64,000 nucleotides of DNA, taken from the NCBI RefSeq assembly GCF_029407905.1, contig NC_073628.1, forward strand, positions 51,047,501-51,111,500. The letters run 5' to 3'. The first letter of the stretch is position 1; every line of letters starts with the position of its first letter. The notes beneath the pieces were generated by a model. That model did no database searches, was not told the DNA's origin, and saw only the letters and a list, made by a program, of their open reading frames with translations. Positions 22,018-32,420 of the stretch are shown here, piece after piece. Origin of the DNA: Bubalus kerabau. Lineage: Eukaryota; Chordata; Mammalia; Artiodactyla; Bovidae. A program made the translations under genes and the position numbers.

Positions 22018-22044
<27 letters not shown>

Positions 22045-22161
22045 AAGTCACTTCAGTCGTGTCCGACTCTGTGTGACCCCATAGACGGCAGCCCACCAGG
22101 CTCCTCCGTCCCTGGGATTCTCCAGGCAAGAGTACTGGAGTGGGGTGCCATTGTCTTCTCC
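22018..22161 (-). mobile_element. BOV-A monomer SINE with CTG tail
   Basis: A single Bov-A unit in reverse, starting with about nine CTG units (the complement of the SINE CAG tail). An exact 11-base duplication, acaactattct, lies at 22007-22017 and 22162-22172. The CTG run is a potentially variable trinucleotide repeat. Confidence 0.94.
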
Positions 22162-22246
22162 ACAACTATTCTAAATGTGTCTAATTTTTAAAAACTTCTG
22201 TATTAAAATTGTTCCCCTCTGTCACCTTTTTGAAGCTGGTTTTTCG

Positions 22247-23132
22247 GTCAGTTCAGTCACTCAGTCATGTCCGGCTCTTTGCAACCCCATGGACTGTAGC
22301 ACGCCAGGCTTCCCTGTCCATCACCATCTGCTAGAGCTTGCTCAAACTCATGTCCATCGAGTCAGTGATGTCATCCAACCATCTCATCCTCTGTCATCCC
22401 CTTCTCCTCCTGCCTTCAATCTTTCCCAGCATCAGGGTCTTTTCCAATGAGTCAGTTCTTTGCATCAGGTAGACAAAGTATTGGAGTTTCAGTTTCAGCA
22501 TCAGTCCTTCCAATGAATATTCAGGACTGATTTCCTTTAGGATAGACTGGTTTTAGATCTCCTTGAAGTCCAAGGGACTCTCAAAAGTCTTCTCCTGCAC
22601 CACAGTTCAAAAGCATCAATTCTTTAGCTTTCTTTATAGTCCAACTGTCACATCCATACATGACTATTGGAAAAACCAAAGCTTTGACTAGATGGACCTT
22701 TGTTGGCAAAATAATGTCCCTGCTTTTTAATATGCTGTTTAGATTGATCATAACTCTTCATTCCAAGGAGCAAGCATCTTTTAATTTCATGGCTGCAGTC
22801 ACCATCTGCAGTGATTTTGGAGCCCCAAAAATAAAGTCTCTCACTGTTTCCATATTTCCTCATCTATTTGACATTAAGTGATGGGACCAGATGCCATGAT
22901 CTTAGTTTTCAGAATGTTAAGTTTTAAGCCAACTTTTTCACTCTCCTGTTTCACTTTCATCAAGAGGCTCTTTAGTTCTTCTTTGTGTTCTGCCATAAGC
23001 GTGGCATCATCTGCATATCTGAGCTTATTGATGTATCTCCCAGCAATATTGATTCCAGCTTGTGCTTCATCTAGCCCGGCATTTGCACGATGTACTCTGC
23101 ATATAAGTTAAATAAGCAGGGTGACAATTATA
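22247..23132 (-). mobile_element. BovB LINE, 5'-truncated
   Basis: Antisense BovB from the tail through to the LFNLYAEY region. The minus-strand frames are short and broken. The YADD box position near 23010 carries a change in gcatcatctgcat. Confidence 0.92.
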
Positions 23133-23204
23133 CCTAATATAGCAGAACAATTACACCTAATAAATTCTCACACTGTTAAGAAAGTTCTAGGACGAACAAC
23201 AGGT

Positions 23205-23588
23205 TTCCCAACCTGGGGATCTGGCAAAGGGACTGGGAACCCCCAGGGAATTTGACTTTGGAGACTAGTGGGATTTGATTACAGAACTTCCACAGGATTG
23301 GGGAAACAGCCTCTTGGAAGACACAAACGAAACCTTGTGTGCACCAGGACCCAGGAGAAAGGAGCAGCGACCCCACAAGAGACTGAGCCAGACTTCTCTG
23401 TGAGTGTCCAGGAGTCTCCAGCAGAGGCGAGGGTCGGTGGTGGCCTGTTGCAGGGTCGGGTGTGGCCCTGTACGCACAGGACCTTTTGAAGGAGGTCACC
23501 ATTACCTCCACCATCAGGTCAAACAACAGGGAGGAAACAGCCCTGCCCATCAACAGAAAATTGGATTAAAGATTTACTGGCTATGTTT
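23205..23588 (+). mobile_element. Probable BovB 5' UTR fragment
   Basis: This segment ends in aaaattggattaaagattta, which I recall as part of the BovB leader in ruminants, and shares other blocks (GTCAAACAACAGGGAGG). It lies in sense orientation opposite the antisense BovB just to its left. The assignment rests on remembered consensus. Confidence 0.45.
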
Positions 23589-24647
23589 AGTATAGCCATT
23601 TAAAACAACTTTTAATTACATACTGCCAATCAAACGCTTGGCACCATGCTGTGTTTTATCCCAGGGAAGACACCAGTCTTTAATTACCGTTGCATTGTTT
23701 CTAATTCCACTTCCAAAGTATATCCACATCTGGGGTGACAAGATGTTAAAAAAAAAAATCCTACATTTCACATTTTGCACTTACAATTGAAACTGCACAG
23801 GACACAATGGTAATCAGACTGTATTGTTTCAATCCTAAGCATAACGGTAGTGGGAGATGGGGCTCCTAATGGAAAGAATTAATCATGGGCTTGTTTGATA
23901 TTCGTGGAAGGAGGAGATAATGTTGCTGCAGAGCAACACCCTTTTGAGGCAGCCCAGCCTCTGGCTGTGAAACCCATTCCCATGGGATTTCTTTCCAACA
24001 CGCCAGAAAGCTGCTTTACTCTTTAAACATGAAGCATTGTGCTTGCAGTATCCAAGGTAGGCACGTTCTCCTACTGAGGTACTAAAGCAGACAATAATAA
24101 AAACCTGGTTGTTAATGCCAGGCTGATGTCAGCTCTGAAATCCCTTTTCACTTGGTTGAGCCATTTTGTCCTCTGAATCACTTTGTTCTATTCAGCCAAA
24201 TTTCTTCCAGCTCCTAAGAATGAGCAGCACATCCGATCTGTATTTTTCCCCAGGGGGCTTCTTGTCAGAAGCAACGGCCCAGTGCAACAGACATGTTATT
24301 CCACAGCCAAACTCACATGGCCCTGGGACAGCCCAGTAGTTCCTCTCCACGCAGCTCCACGCTCACTTTTCCAGCTGCCCCACAAGCTCTGAGATTTCCC
24401 AGCCTGATGCGGGGAGTATGTCCACCCCCACCATACAGAGACCCCTGGCCCCCAGACTTTCCTCTTTGCCTGAAAGAACCAGCAAGATACTGGTTTTCAA
24501 AAATTTTGCATACTGTAGTCATACCATTTGAGGAGCCATTCAGTAAAAGTCTCCTGTCACAAATAGAAGTAAGTGAACCAGAGAAAATAACTCTCAGAAT
24601 GAAGATCTATTAGATCAAGACAGAGTTGAGAAAAAGGAAAGCTTCCA
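23589..24647. other. Repeat-poor island
   Basis: About 1 kb without recognised repeats. Composition is balanced and includes candidate conserved-looking blocks near 23860-24010, but conservation cannot be judged from one sequence. No gene is supported. Confidence 0.4.
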
Positions 24648-24842
24648 CATTCTTATTGTTGTTCACTCTCTTAGTTGTGTCTGAGTCTTTGCAACCCCAT
24701 ACACTACAGCAAATCAAGCTTCCCTGTCCTTCATTATCTCCTGGAGTTTGTTCAAACTCAAGTCCATTGAGTCAACAATGCCATCCAACCATCTCATCAT
24801 CTGTTTCCGCCTTCTCCTCCTGCCCTCAATTTTTCCCAGCAA
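24648..24842 (-). mobile_element. BovB LINE tail fragment
   Basis: About 195 bases of the BovB 3' end in reverse, beginning ATTGTTGTTCACTCTCTTAG. It is short and diverged. Confidence 0.85.
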
Positions 24843-25129
24843 TCTAATTTACACGTACAGACACACAGGACAGATTTGAAACACTGTACAATCTGTGTGG
24901 GGTGTAATCCAAGTCTGGGGAAGTCCCCAAACTTCTACCATCAGTCTCAAACTCATGTTAATTGCTTTACCAATTAACATCACCAGATGCAAATAGTCAG
25001 TCTCAAATTATCTCTTGGATCCCAGCTTTGGGCCACAGTTGCATTCTCCAGGCTTCCTGATTTCAGGCAGATCCTGTGACCCCTGGGAATCCTCCATTCA
25101 GTCTGTTTATATCACTTAATCTCACTGCT
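24843..25129. other. Unassigned DNA
   Basis: No clear gene or repeat. It lies between a BovB tail and an MLT1-type LTR. Confidence 0.35.
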
Positions 25130-25418
25130 TTTGTTAGTTTCCTAGGGCTGCTATACCAAATTATCAGAAATTGATGCCTAAAAACAGTAGAAATTTGTTC
25201 TCTCATAGTTCTGAAATTCAGAAGCCCCAAATCAAGGTGTGGGCAGGGCCATACTTTCTCAAGAGGCTCTCAGAAATGACCCAGTCCTTGCTTGTCCAGC
25301 TTCTGGTGGCTGCTGGCACTCCTTGGCTTGTAGCCACATCATTGTAATCGGTGGCTCTGTGGCCACCTTGCTTTCTCTTTTTATCTGTGTCAAACCTCCT
25401 TCTGCTTCCCTCTTGCAT

Positions 25419-25691
25419 GCTGCTACTGCTAAGTCGCTTCAGTCATGTCCGACTCTGTGTGACCCCATAGACAGCAGCCCACCAGGCTCCCCCATCCCTG
25501 TGATTCTCCAGGCAAGAACACTGGAGTGGGTTGCCATTTCCTTCTCCAATGCATGAAAATGAAAAGTGAAAGTGAAGTCGCTCATTTGTGTCTGACTCAT
25601 AGCGACCCCATGGACTGCACCCTACCAGGGTCCTCCATCCATGGGATTTTCCAGGCAAGAGTACTGGAGTGGCTTGCCATTGCCTTCTCCG
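25419..25691 (-). mobile_element. BOV-A2 SINE
   Basis: A full antisense dimer. The exact 9-base target-site duplication ctcttgcat lies at 25410-25418 and 25692-25700. Confidence 0.95.
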
Positions 25692-25890
25692 CTCTTGCAT
25701 ACTAAGTGGCTCCAATCGTGTCCCACTTTATGTGATCCTGTGGACTGTAAGCTACCAGCCTCCTCTGTCCATGGGATTCTCCAGGCAAGAATACTAGAGT
25801 GGGTTGCTATTTCTTTCTCCAGAGGATCTTCCCAAACCAGGGATCGAGCCCTCGTCTCTTATGTCTCCTGCATTGGCGAGCAGGTTCTTT

Positions 25891-26482
25891 TTTTTTTTTT
25901 TTTTGGCAAGTTAAATTTTCTTTGAGGCAAATGCGGACTGCAGCCCAGGAGGCAGCACAGCAGATGCTCTGAGAGACTTCGCCAAGGATGCAGTAGGGGA
26001 AGGTCAATAGATAAGGTTTTGGTGACGGCGGAGTTCAGTACCATTAAGCACTCAGTTTACAAAAGTTTTTCTGCTAGTCACAAGGATCTGAAGTCACCAT
26101 GAAGGAATTTAGTGCTTCTCTAAATATGAGGCGATGCAAGGACTGAAATCATAAAACCTGTTCCTGAAAACATTCATTTATCTCAAGACCTGTCCCACCA
26201 GATTCGCTGGAGCACAGAGTGCCTCACTCCACCCTGAACCCTCTCGGGGGTGTTGAGAGTCAGCAGCCGCAGCGGCGCGGGGTTCAGTCTCTGCAGAGAC
26301 ATATGGCTAACACTCTTGCTCAGTCGTTGGCGATGCGCTTGGCAAGTGGGAATTTGTAGTCGACAGCGCCCCCTTGTGGTCGAAAATCCGACCACACTTT
26401 GGGGGTATTTCCTGACCATTTTGTCCCACATTGCCAGGAAGACATTCTCAGTTCTGAACAAGGTTTTTGTTGATAAGCCACT
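25891..26482 (-). mobile_element. Poly(A)-tailed retrocopy, perhaps LTR-derived
   Basis: A T run at 25888-25904 marks a poly(A) tail on the minus strand. The flanking duplication (about 25872-25890 and 26484-26503) is imperfect. The body before the tail reads like the R/U5 part of ruminant endogenous LTRs (tgctgcctcctgggctgcag, then an A-rich signal). The 5' portion has an open minus-strand frame that I do not recognise and carries a CTCF-like motif. Alternatives are a processed pseudogene or a non-coding RNA copy. Confidence 0.5.
26363..26381 (-). promoter_or_regulatory. Strong CTCF-like motif
   Basis: On the minus strand GACCACAAGGGGGCGCTGT matches the published CTCF core (CCASYAGRKGGCRS) at nearly every position. 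It lies inside the retrocopy. Binding is inferred only. Confidence 0.65.
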
Positions 26483-26849
26483 CAATGGGCAGGCGGGTTC
26501 TTTACCACTAGGGCCACCTGGGAAGCCCCCCCTTCTTATAAGGATATAAATGATTTCATTTAGTCCCCACCCAGATGATCCAGGGTAATATTCCCATTTT
26601 GAGATCCTTAATTTAATCCTATTTGCAAAGTTCTTTTGTTCTTCCATTTTTTTCTTTGTACCAGAAAAGGTAACATTCATAGGCTCCACAGATTAAAACA
26701 AGGATATTGGGAGACCACTACTCAGCCTACCACACTGCTGCTGACTTCTAAAGCATTTCTCGTCTGTCATTTGAAGGCAGGGGCTGCTTAAAAGAGGAGA
26801 GCTGGGCACTGCATGCCAGTTTGGGACACCTCGTAGGGCATCCCAGGGC

Positions 26850-27400
26850 TTTCAGGTGGCGCCAGTGGTGAAGAACCTGCATGCCAATGAAGGAGACATA
26901 GGAGAAGCAGGTTCAGTCTGTTCACAGAGCAGCAGAGGAGATGCAGACCTACAGAACAGACTCACAGACAAAGGTGGGGAACAAGAGGGAATGGGGAGAT
27001 GAATGGAGAGCAGCGTGGATGCGTGGTGACTAACACGTGTAAATAGACAGCCACTCACACTGGGGCTCTGTAATCACCTAGAGAGGTGGGAACGGCTGGG
27101 AGCTGGGAGGGAGATCCAAGAGGGAAGGGAGATATGTACACCTATGGTTAATTCATGTTGCTGTATGACAAATCAAACCAGTATTGTAAAGCAATGATCA
27201 ATCAACTAAAAACAAATATTAAAAATAAAAAAAAAAAGAGATGCAAATTCAGTCCCTGGGTTGAGAAGATCCCCTGGAGGAGGGAATGGCAACCCACTCC
27301 CATATTCTTGCCTGCAGAATCCCATGGACAGAGGAGCCTTGTGGGCTACAGTCCATAGGGTCACAAAGAACTGGACCTGACTGAGGTGACTTGGCACACA
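26850..27400 (+). mobile_element. Bov-tA SINE split by an L1 tail
   Basis: The head is at 26850-26920 (tttcaggtggcgccagtgg through the B box) and the body and tail at 27240-27400. The two halves join smoothly once the L1 insert is removed. Confidence 0.88.
26921..27237 (+). mobile_element. L1 3' end inside Bov-tA
   Basis: About 315 bases of L1 3' UTR ending in an A-rich tail (AAAAATAAAAAAAAAAA). It lies in the SINE between two related sequences, agaagcaggttcagtc and agatgcaaattcagtc, a likely diverged target-site duplication. Confidence 0.82.
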
Positions 27401-28516
27401 CATGCTTGCTTAGGGCACCCAGGGTCTTAGAACCTTCCCTGATTTAAACTACAGAACAAGGCAGAATACTTACTCCAGTTATGTTGAGAGCCTCCAGACA
27501 GTGGAAGTAAATTACAGGAGGTTTTCAAGCTACCTTAAATTCCCTTTAGGAAGAGCCATACAGAGCTATTTAAATTTGGCCTGTGTTTGATTCAAACAAA
27601 CATCCCATGGGCAGTGTTTATATTGAAAGTTGTACAGAAAGTGTACCATACTATTTGACCATCTCTCAGGTCATTCTTTGTTTGAGACAATAGTTCATTG
27701 TACAGGGAGGGCTTCAACAGCCTTTCAAGGGCAGGACCAGAGGTTAGTGACATTAGAGTGTTTAGGTTCGAGTCTTGAATCGTTTCTAGCATGACCTTAA
27801 CCTAAAATCCACTCTGACCTATCACCCCATTGCTGGCCTGTGCCAACCAAATATACCAGATAATTATGCAATATTGGACTTTGTCTCAAGTGAGTACACA
27901 CATTTAACTTATCTAATAGAGAACAGCAACGCAGCTAGGAAAGGAGAAACACCAGACCTCGGCTCCGGCTCCAGATTTAATGGACACTGTGTAAGTAGTG
28001 AGAAAAGCAATAGGAGAGAAATAAAACCTGGGGACCATGAAGCCCTGCTAGTGAGCTCATGAGACATTGAAAGCTTTCTTCAAGAAACGTCAACGTCTGT
28101 GGGTTTGGCTTACAGCTTCTCCCCACCTTTACCATTACAGTCAAGTTTGCTGTGTATCAACTCTGAATGCACTCATATTGCAAAATGTCCAATAATAATG
28201 ATGTCCCTGAGCTGCTAATTCATTGTGAAATGCTTTAAGAGCTTTATAACAGAAGGAAGGTATAATTAGTTATTATTAGATCATGCAATTAATTAACTTT
28301 AAAGGGCAAACAAAACCTCGATGGCAAGTGTTTCTACATACAGTGAAAAAACAGACTTATCAGGCCACTATTCTCTGCTATTAGCAATGTTACCACCTTA
28401 CCAGAATGGAAAGTCAATATTTTGTCACAACATGAAGTTTTGTAAATATTGTTGTGAGTAGAGATTTAAGTGTTTATTTGGATAGGATGCTTCATCGAAA
28501 ATACAATTTGGCCATC
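27401..28516. other. Repeat-poor island, AT-rich end
   Basis: About 1.1 kb with no recognised repeat. The right half (28140-28330) is rich in TAATTA and ATTA cores, like homeodomain-bound elements. No coding frame is convincing. Confidence 0.4.
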
Positions 28517-28525
28517 AGATCTCCT

Positions 28526-28967
28526 GGTTCAGTTCAGTTCAGTTCAGTCGCTCAGTCGTGTCTGACTCTTTGTGACCCATGGACCGCAGTGTGCCAGGCT
28601 TCTCTGTCCATCACCAACTCCTGGAGCTTGCTCAAACTCATGTCGATCGAGTTGGTGATACCATCAAACTATCTCATCTTCTGTCGTCCCCTTCTCCTCC
28701 TGCCTTCAATCTTTCCCAGCATCAGGGTCTTTTCCAATGAGTCGGGTCTTCACATCAGGTGGCCAAAGTATTGGAGCTTCAGCTTCAGCATCAGTCCTTC
28801 CAGTGAATATTCAGGACTGATTTCCTTTAGGATGGACTGGTTTGATCTCCTTGCAGTCCAAGGGACTCTCAAGAGTATTCTCCAACACCACAGTTCAAAA
28901 GCATCAATTCTTCAGCTTTCTTTTTATGGTCCAACTCTCACATCCATACATGACTACCAGAAAAACT
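28526..28967 (-). mobile_element. BovB LINE 3' end, exact TSD
   Basis: Antisense BovB with four copies of the GTTCA tail unit at its left end. An exact 9-base duplication, agatctcct, flanks it at 28517-28525 and 28968-28976. It is 5'-truncated to 442 bases. Confidence 0.96.
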
Positions 28968-28976
28968 AGATCTCCT

Positions 28977-29222
28977 AACCAGCGCTCAAACATAAATGCT
29001 ACACAGCATACAGTTAAAGGCAAGAAGGGAATTCATGAATTCAACACTGTTAGAAGCCCACCAAAGGGGTTCCATATCTGTATATAAAAAAAAAGTTCCA
29101 ATAAGAAATCTTATTTTAAAGAGAAATATGTAGATGGTACTTACACAATTTTTCCTGTATGAATTAATATTAATATCATCCCCTTTTCTATATTTGGAAA
29201 CATCTTCATAGTTCCTCTGGGA
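28977..29222. other. Unassigned AT-rich DNA
   Basis: No recognised gene or repeat. There is a short A run at about 29087-29093. Confidence 0.35.
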
Positions 29223-29370
29223 ACCATCAGGCTAGCAGAGAGCGACAGAGGGTGAGATGGTTGGATGACGTCACTGATTCAATGGACATGAACCTGAGCA
29301 AACTCCAGGAGATGGCGACCTGGCATGCTGCAGTTCATGGGGTCGAAAAGAGTAGGACAAAACTTGGCTG
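29223..29370 (+). mobile_element. BovB LINE tail fragment
   Basis: About 150 bases of sense BovB 3' end (GAGATGGTTGGATGACGTCA onward), diverged and interrupted. It ends just before the neighbouring Bov-tA. Confidence 0.8.
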
Positions 29371-29383
29371 AACAAATTGAAAA

Positions 29384-29597
29384 GAGGGCTTCCCAGATGG
29401 TTAGGTGGTAAAGAATCTGCCTGCCAGTACAGGAGGAGTGGGCTTGATCCCTGGGTCAGGAAGCTCCCCTGGAGAATGTAATGTCAACCCACTCCAGTAT
29501 TCTTGCCTGGGAAATCCCTTGGACACAGAGCCTGGTGGGTTACAGTCCATGGGGCTGCAAAAGAATCTGACATGACTTGACTAAACAGCAACAGCAC
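29384..29597 (+). mobile_element. Bov-tA SINE
   Basis: A full SINE from the tRNA head (gggcttcccagatggttagg) to the Bov-A tail. An exact 13-base target-site duplication, aacaaattgaaaa, lies at 29371-29383 and 29598-29610. Confidence 0.96.
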
Positions 29598-29610
29598 AAC
29601 AAATTGAAAA

Positions 29611-30328
29611 AGGTCTCCAAGAAACAAAACTAGAAATTAAAATTTGGGGCCTGTGATTAGTTATCTTATTGACTAGACAGGAAGTTTGCTGAATGTGTTT
29701 CTATTCTATTTACTGGGCAATTATCTGGATTCTTTGCCAGTGATAGTTGCCCGACTCCACCACCCTAAAGTGGGAGATGGGTCGGATTATATGGTCATGG
29801 GTGGAGCTGGTCTTGGAGCCCCGCAGGCAAGGACTCTGACCCTCCAATCTGCTCTGCTCCTTTTTGCATCTTGGTCTCATTATTTATTGGGAGGTGGATT
29901 CCTCCACTCTGCAGGGACATGGCACAGGCTGCTTGGGGCCTCCAGACTTCAAACCATGATCTAAAGGAAGGAGGACTCTCGCTCTCAGATGGATTTGAAA
30001 AATGCCAGGAAAGGAGTCTTGTTGGCTGAGTTTATATGACCCTACATGGACCATTCTCTGACAACAGGGGCATGGTATATATAACTGATCCCCTACTAAG
30101 TCATGTGCTTATTATAGTCTCCATGATTGGTAGGGCCAGATCTTTATTTTAAAATAAATAATTAATAATAATAATGAGGAAAGATAAGCACAGCTACAGC
30201 GACACCCTCCCCCTCGCCCAGTTAGGACCACTGTATCACCTTCACACACAGACAGGCAGACATCCCTGTTTGCAATGCAAAGGGAATGGTCTTTGATCTC
30301 AGACAGAACAGCATTTGAATCATACCTC
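29611..30328. other. Single-copy or unrecognised DNA
   Basis: No clear repeat apart from an ATAAT-rich microsatellite near 30150-30177. Plus-strand frame 29686-29964 is open but unrecognised. Confidence 0.35.
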
Positions 30329-30337
30329 TAAATAGTT

Positions 30338-30542
30338 TCACGCGTGTGTGCTCAGTCATGTCCAACGCTTTGCGACCCATGGACTGCAGCCTGCCATCCT
30401 CTTCTGTCCATGGGATTTCCCAGGCAAGAATACTGGAGTGGGTTGCTGTGCCCTACTCCAGGGGCTCTAACCCGTGTCTCTTGTGCCTTCTGCTTTGGCA
30501 GGTGGATTCTTTACCACTTCGCCACCTGGGAATCCCTCCTGT
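30338..30542 (-). mobile_element. Bov-tA SINE
   Basis: A full antisense Bov-tA. The exact 9-base duplication taaatagtt lies at 30329-30337 and 30543-30551. Confidence 0.94.
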
Positions 30543-30583
30543 TAAATAGTTGCATAACCTTAAATAGATTACTAACCCATTCA

Positions 30584-31522
30584 GACTGGTTCCAAATTGG
30601 GAAAAGACTACATCAAGGCTGTATGTTGTCACCCTGCTTATTTAACTTATATGCAGAGTACATCATGCAAAATGCCGGGCTGGATGAAGCACAAGTTGGA
30701 ATCAAGATTGCTGGGAGAAATATCAATAACCTCAGATATGCAGATAACACCACCCTTATGGCAGAAAGCGAAGAATAAAGAGCGTCTTGATGAAAATGTA
30801 AGTGGAGAGTGAAAAAGTTGGCTTAAAACTCAACATTCAGAAAACTAAGATCATGGCATCTGGTCCCATGACTTCATGGCAAATAGATGGGGAAACAATA
30901 GAAACAATGACAGACTTTATCTTGGGAGGCTCCAAAATCACCATAGATGGTTACTGCAGCCGTGAAATTAAAAGACGCTTGCTCCTTGGAAGAAAAATTA
31001 TGACCAACCTAGACAGCATATTAAAAAGCAGGGACATTACTTTGTCAACAAAGGTCTGTTTAGTCAAAGCTGTGATTTTTCCAGTAGTCATGTATGGATG
31101 TGAGATTTGGACTATAAAGAAAGCTGAGCACTGAAGAATTGATGGCTTTGAACTGTGGTGTTGGAGAAGACTCTTGAGAGTCCCTTGGACAGCAAGGAGA
31201 TCCAACCAGTCAATCCTCAAGGAGATCAGTCCTGGGTGTTCATTGGAAGGACTGATGCTGAAGCTGAAACTCCAATACTTTGGTTACCTGATGTGAAGAA
31301 CTGACTTATTGGAGAAGTCCCTGATGCTGGGAAAGATTGATGGCAAGAGGAGAAGGGGATGACAGAGGATGAGATGGTTGGATGGCATCACTGACTCGAT
31401 GGACATGAGTTTGAGCAAGCTCCAGGAGTTGGTGACAGACAAAGAAGCCTGGCGTGCTGCAGTCTATGGGGTCACAAAGAATCAGACATGACTGAGTGAC
31501 TGAACTGAACTGATCTGCACTG
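30584..31522 (+). mobile_element. BovB LINE, 5'-truncated, exact TSD
   Basis: About 940 bases of sense BovB, from the WFQIGK segment of the RT through to the tail. The catalytic box reads YADN instead of YADD in the frame at 30344-30778, so the second metal-binding aspartate is changed. Further frames (30802-31134) carry the downstream part. The exact 10-base duplication aacccattca flanks it at 30574-30583 and 31523-31532. Confidence 0.96.
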
Positions 31523-31567
31523 AACCCATTCAAAACCTTAGTTTTCTCACATTAAGAAAAATCAGGG

Positions 31568-31704
31568 GACTTCCCATGTGGTTCAGTGGTTAAGAACCCA
31601 CCTGCCAATATAGGGGACACAAGTTTGATCCATGGTTGGGGAACTAAGATCCCACTTGCAGTGGAGCAACTAAGACCCAACACAGCCAAAATTAATTAAT
31701 TAAA
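31568..31704 (+). mobile_element. CHR-type tRNA SINE
   Basis: Starts gacttcccatgtggttcagt and ends in a TTAATTAATTAAAAAAAA tail. The duplication aaaaatcaggg lies at 31557-31567 and 31705-31715, exact. Confidence 0.92.
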
Positions 31705-31715
31705 AAAAATCAGGG

Positions 31716-32089
31716 ATTATAATTCCTGCTGTATACTATATGATGATTAAATTAAATAATACCTGTGAAACAAGTATTAGATGCCCAGTAACTATTTGTT
31801 GAATGAACGAGTATCAGGAAGGGATCAGACACTAGGATTTAACAGGCAAAAAAGAAAAAAGACAAGAGACCTCATTCCTGGCCTCAGGCAAACTGGTCAA
31901 AACTACCTCTCATTCTGGGCAAGACCTTAAACAGCTGTGAGACCTCAAATCCTTCTGGTATTTTCAAACTCCACGTGACCCACCATGAGGTTGTCCACAC
32001 CCTGGGGCTGGATTCCAGCCGGGCTGCCTGAACCTGGTCTAGACAGCTCTTAGTTCCCTGCTCCAGGTCCCTCAGTTCTCAGCAGAGTG
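31716..32089. other. Unassigned DNA with an L2/MIR-like patch
   Basis: The stretch at about 31775-31812 (actatttgttgaatgaacga) resembles the 3' end of L2. The rest is unassigned. Confidence 0.35.
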
Positions 32090-32290
32090 AACAGCTAACT
32101 ATGCACCAGGTGTTAACTGCAATAATACTTTGGGTACGTTGTCTTCCTCCCCACGACTCTGTAAGTTGTCCCCATTCCACAGAGAGGAGAATGGAAGCCC
32201 AGGAAACTGTGTCATTAGACCAAATGATACAGCCAGAAGGAAGCAGAGTCAGGGTTCAAACCCAGATCCATCTGACCCTGGAGCCACCCT
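32090..32290 (+). mobile_element. MIR SINE remnant
   Basis: The sequence carries the MIR pattern: an opening near the ctatgcaccagg block, the core around ccccattccacagagaggag, and the ggttcaaacccagatccatc end. It is diverged, as expected for this ancient SINE. Confidence 0.7.
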
Positions 32291-32420
32291 TCAACACTCC
32301 CTGATGTGGCCTCCAGTGCCTGAATCAGTCTTCCAACCCATGGTGCCTGCCTTTGCTCCTCTGCTAGCCCTCACCTCTCAGGGCTGGCTCTCAGCCCCTT
32401 TCCATTGACAGAACTCCCAA

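Larger units (their letters stand above)
25701..26527 (-). mobile_element. Bov-tA SINE split by a retrocopy
   Basis: The body is at 25701-25890 and the tRNA head at 26483-26527 (ctttaccactagggccacct), both in reverse. The split falls in the stretch that normally reads ATTGGCAGGCGGGTTCTTT, and that stretch is present on both sides, as expected for a target-site duplication of the inner insert. Confidence 0.85.
25130..26745 (-). mobile_element. MLT1-type LTR (MaLR), split by inserts
   Basis: The outer parts 25130-25409 and 26528-26745 together read as one antisense MLT1-type LTR. The first has the typical CCTAGGGCTGCTATACCAAA end and the second the CTTATAAGGATAT block and following parts. Between them lie a BOV-A2, a Bov-tA and a retrocopy. 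This is an old non-coding endogenous LTR remnant. Confidence 0.7.

Noticed and set aside
24183..24613. Plus-strand frames in the repeat-poor block as exons
   Set aside because: They are short and low in information, and no convincing splice signals frame them.
26183..26689. 168-codon minus-strand frame as a gene
   Set aside because: It runs across the boundaries of the retrocopy, the SINE head and the MLT1-type LTR, so it cannot be a single coding unit.
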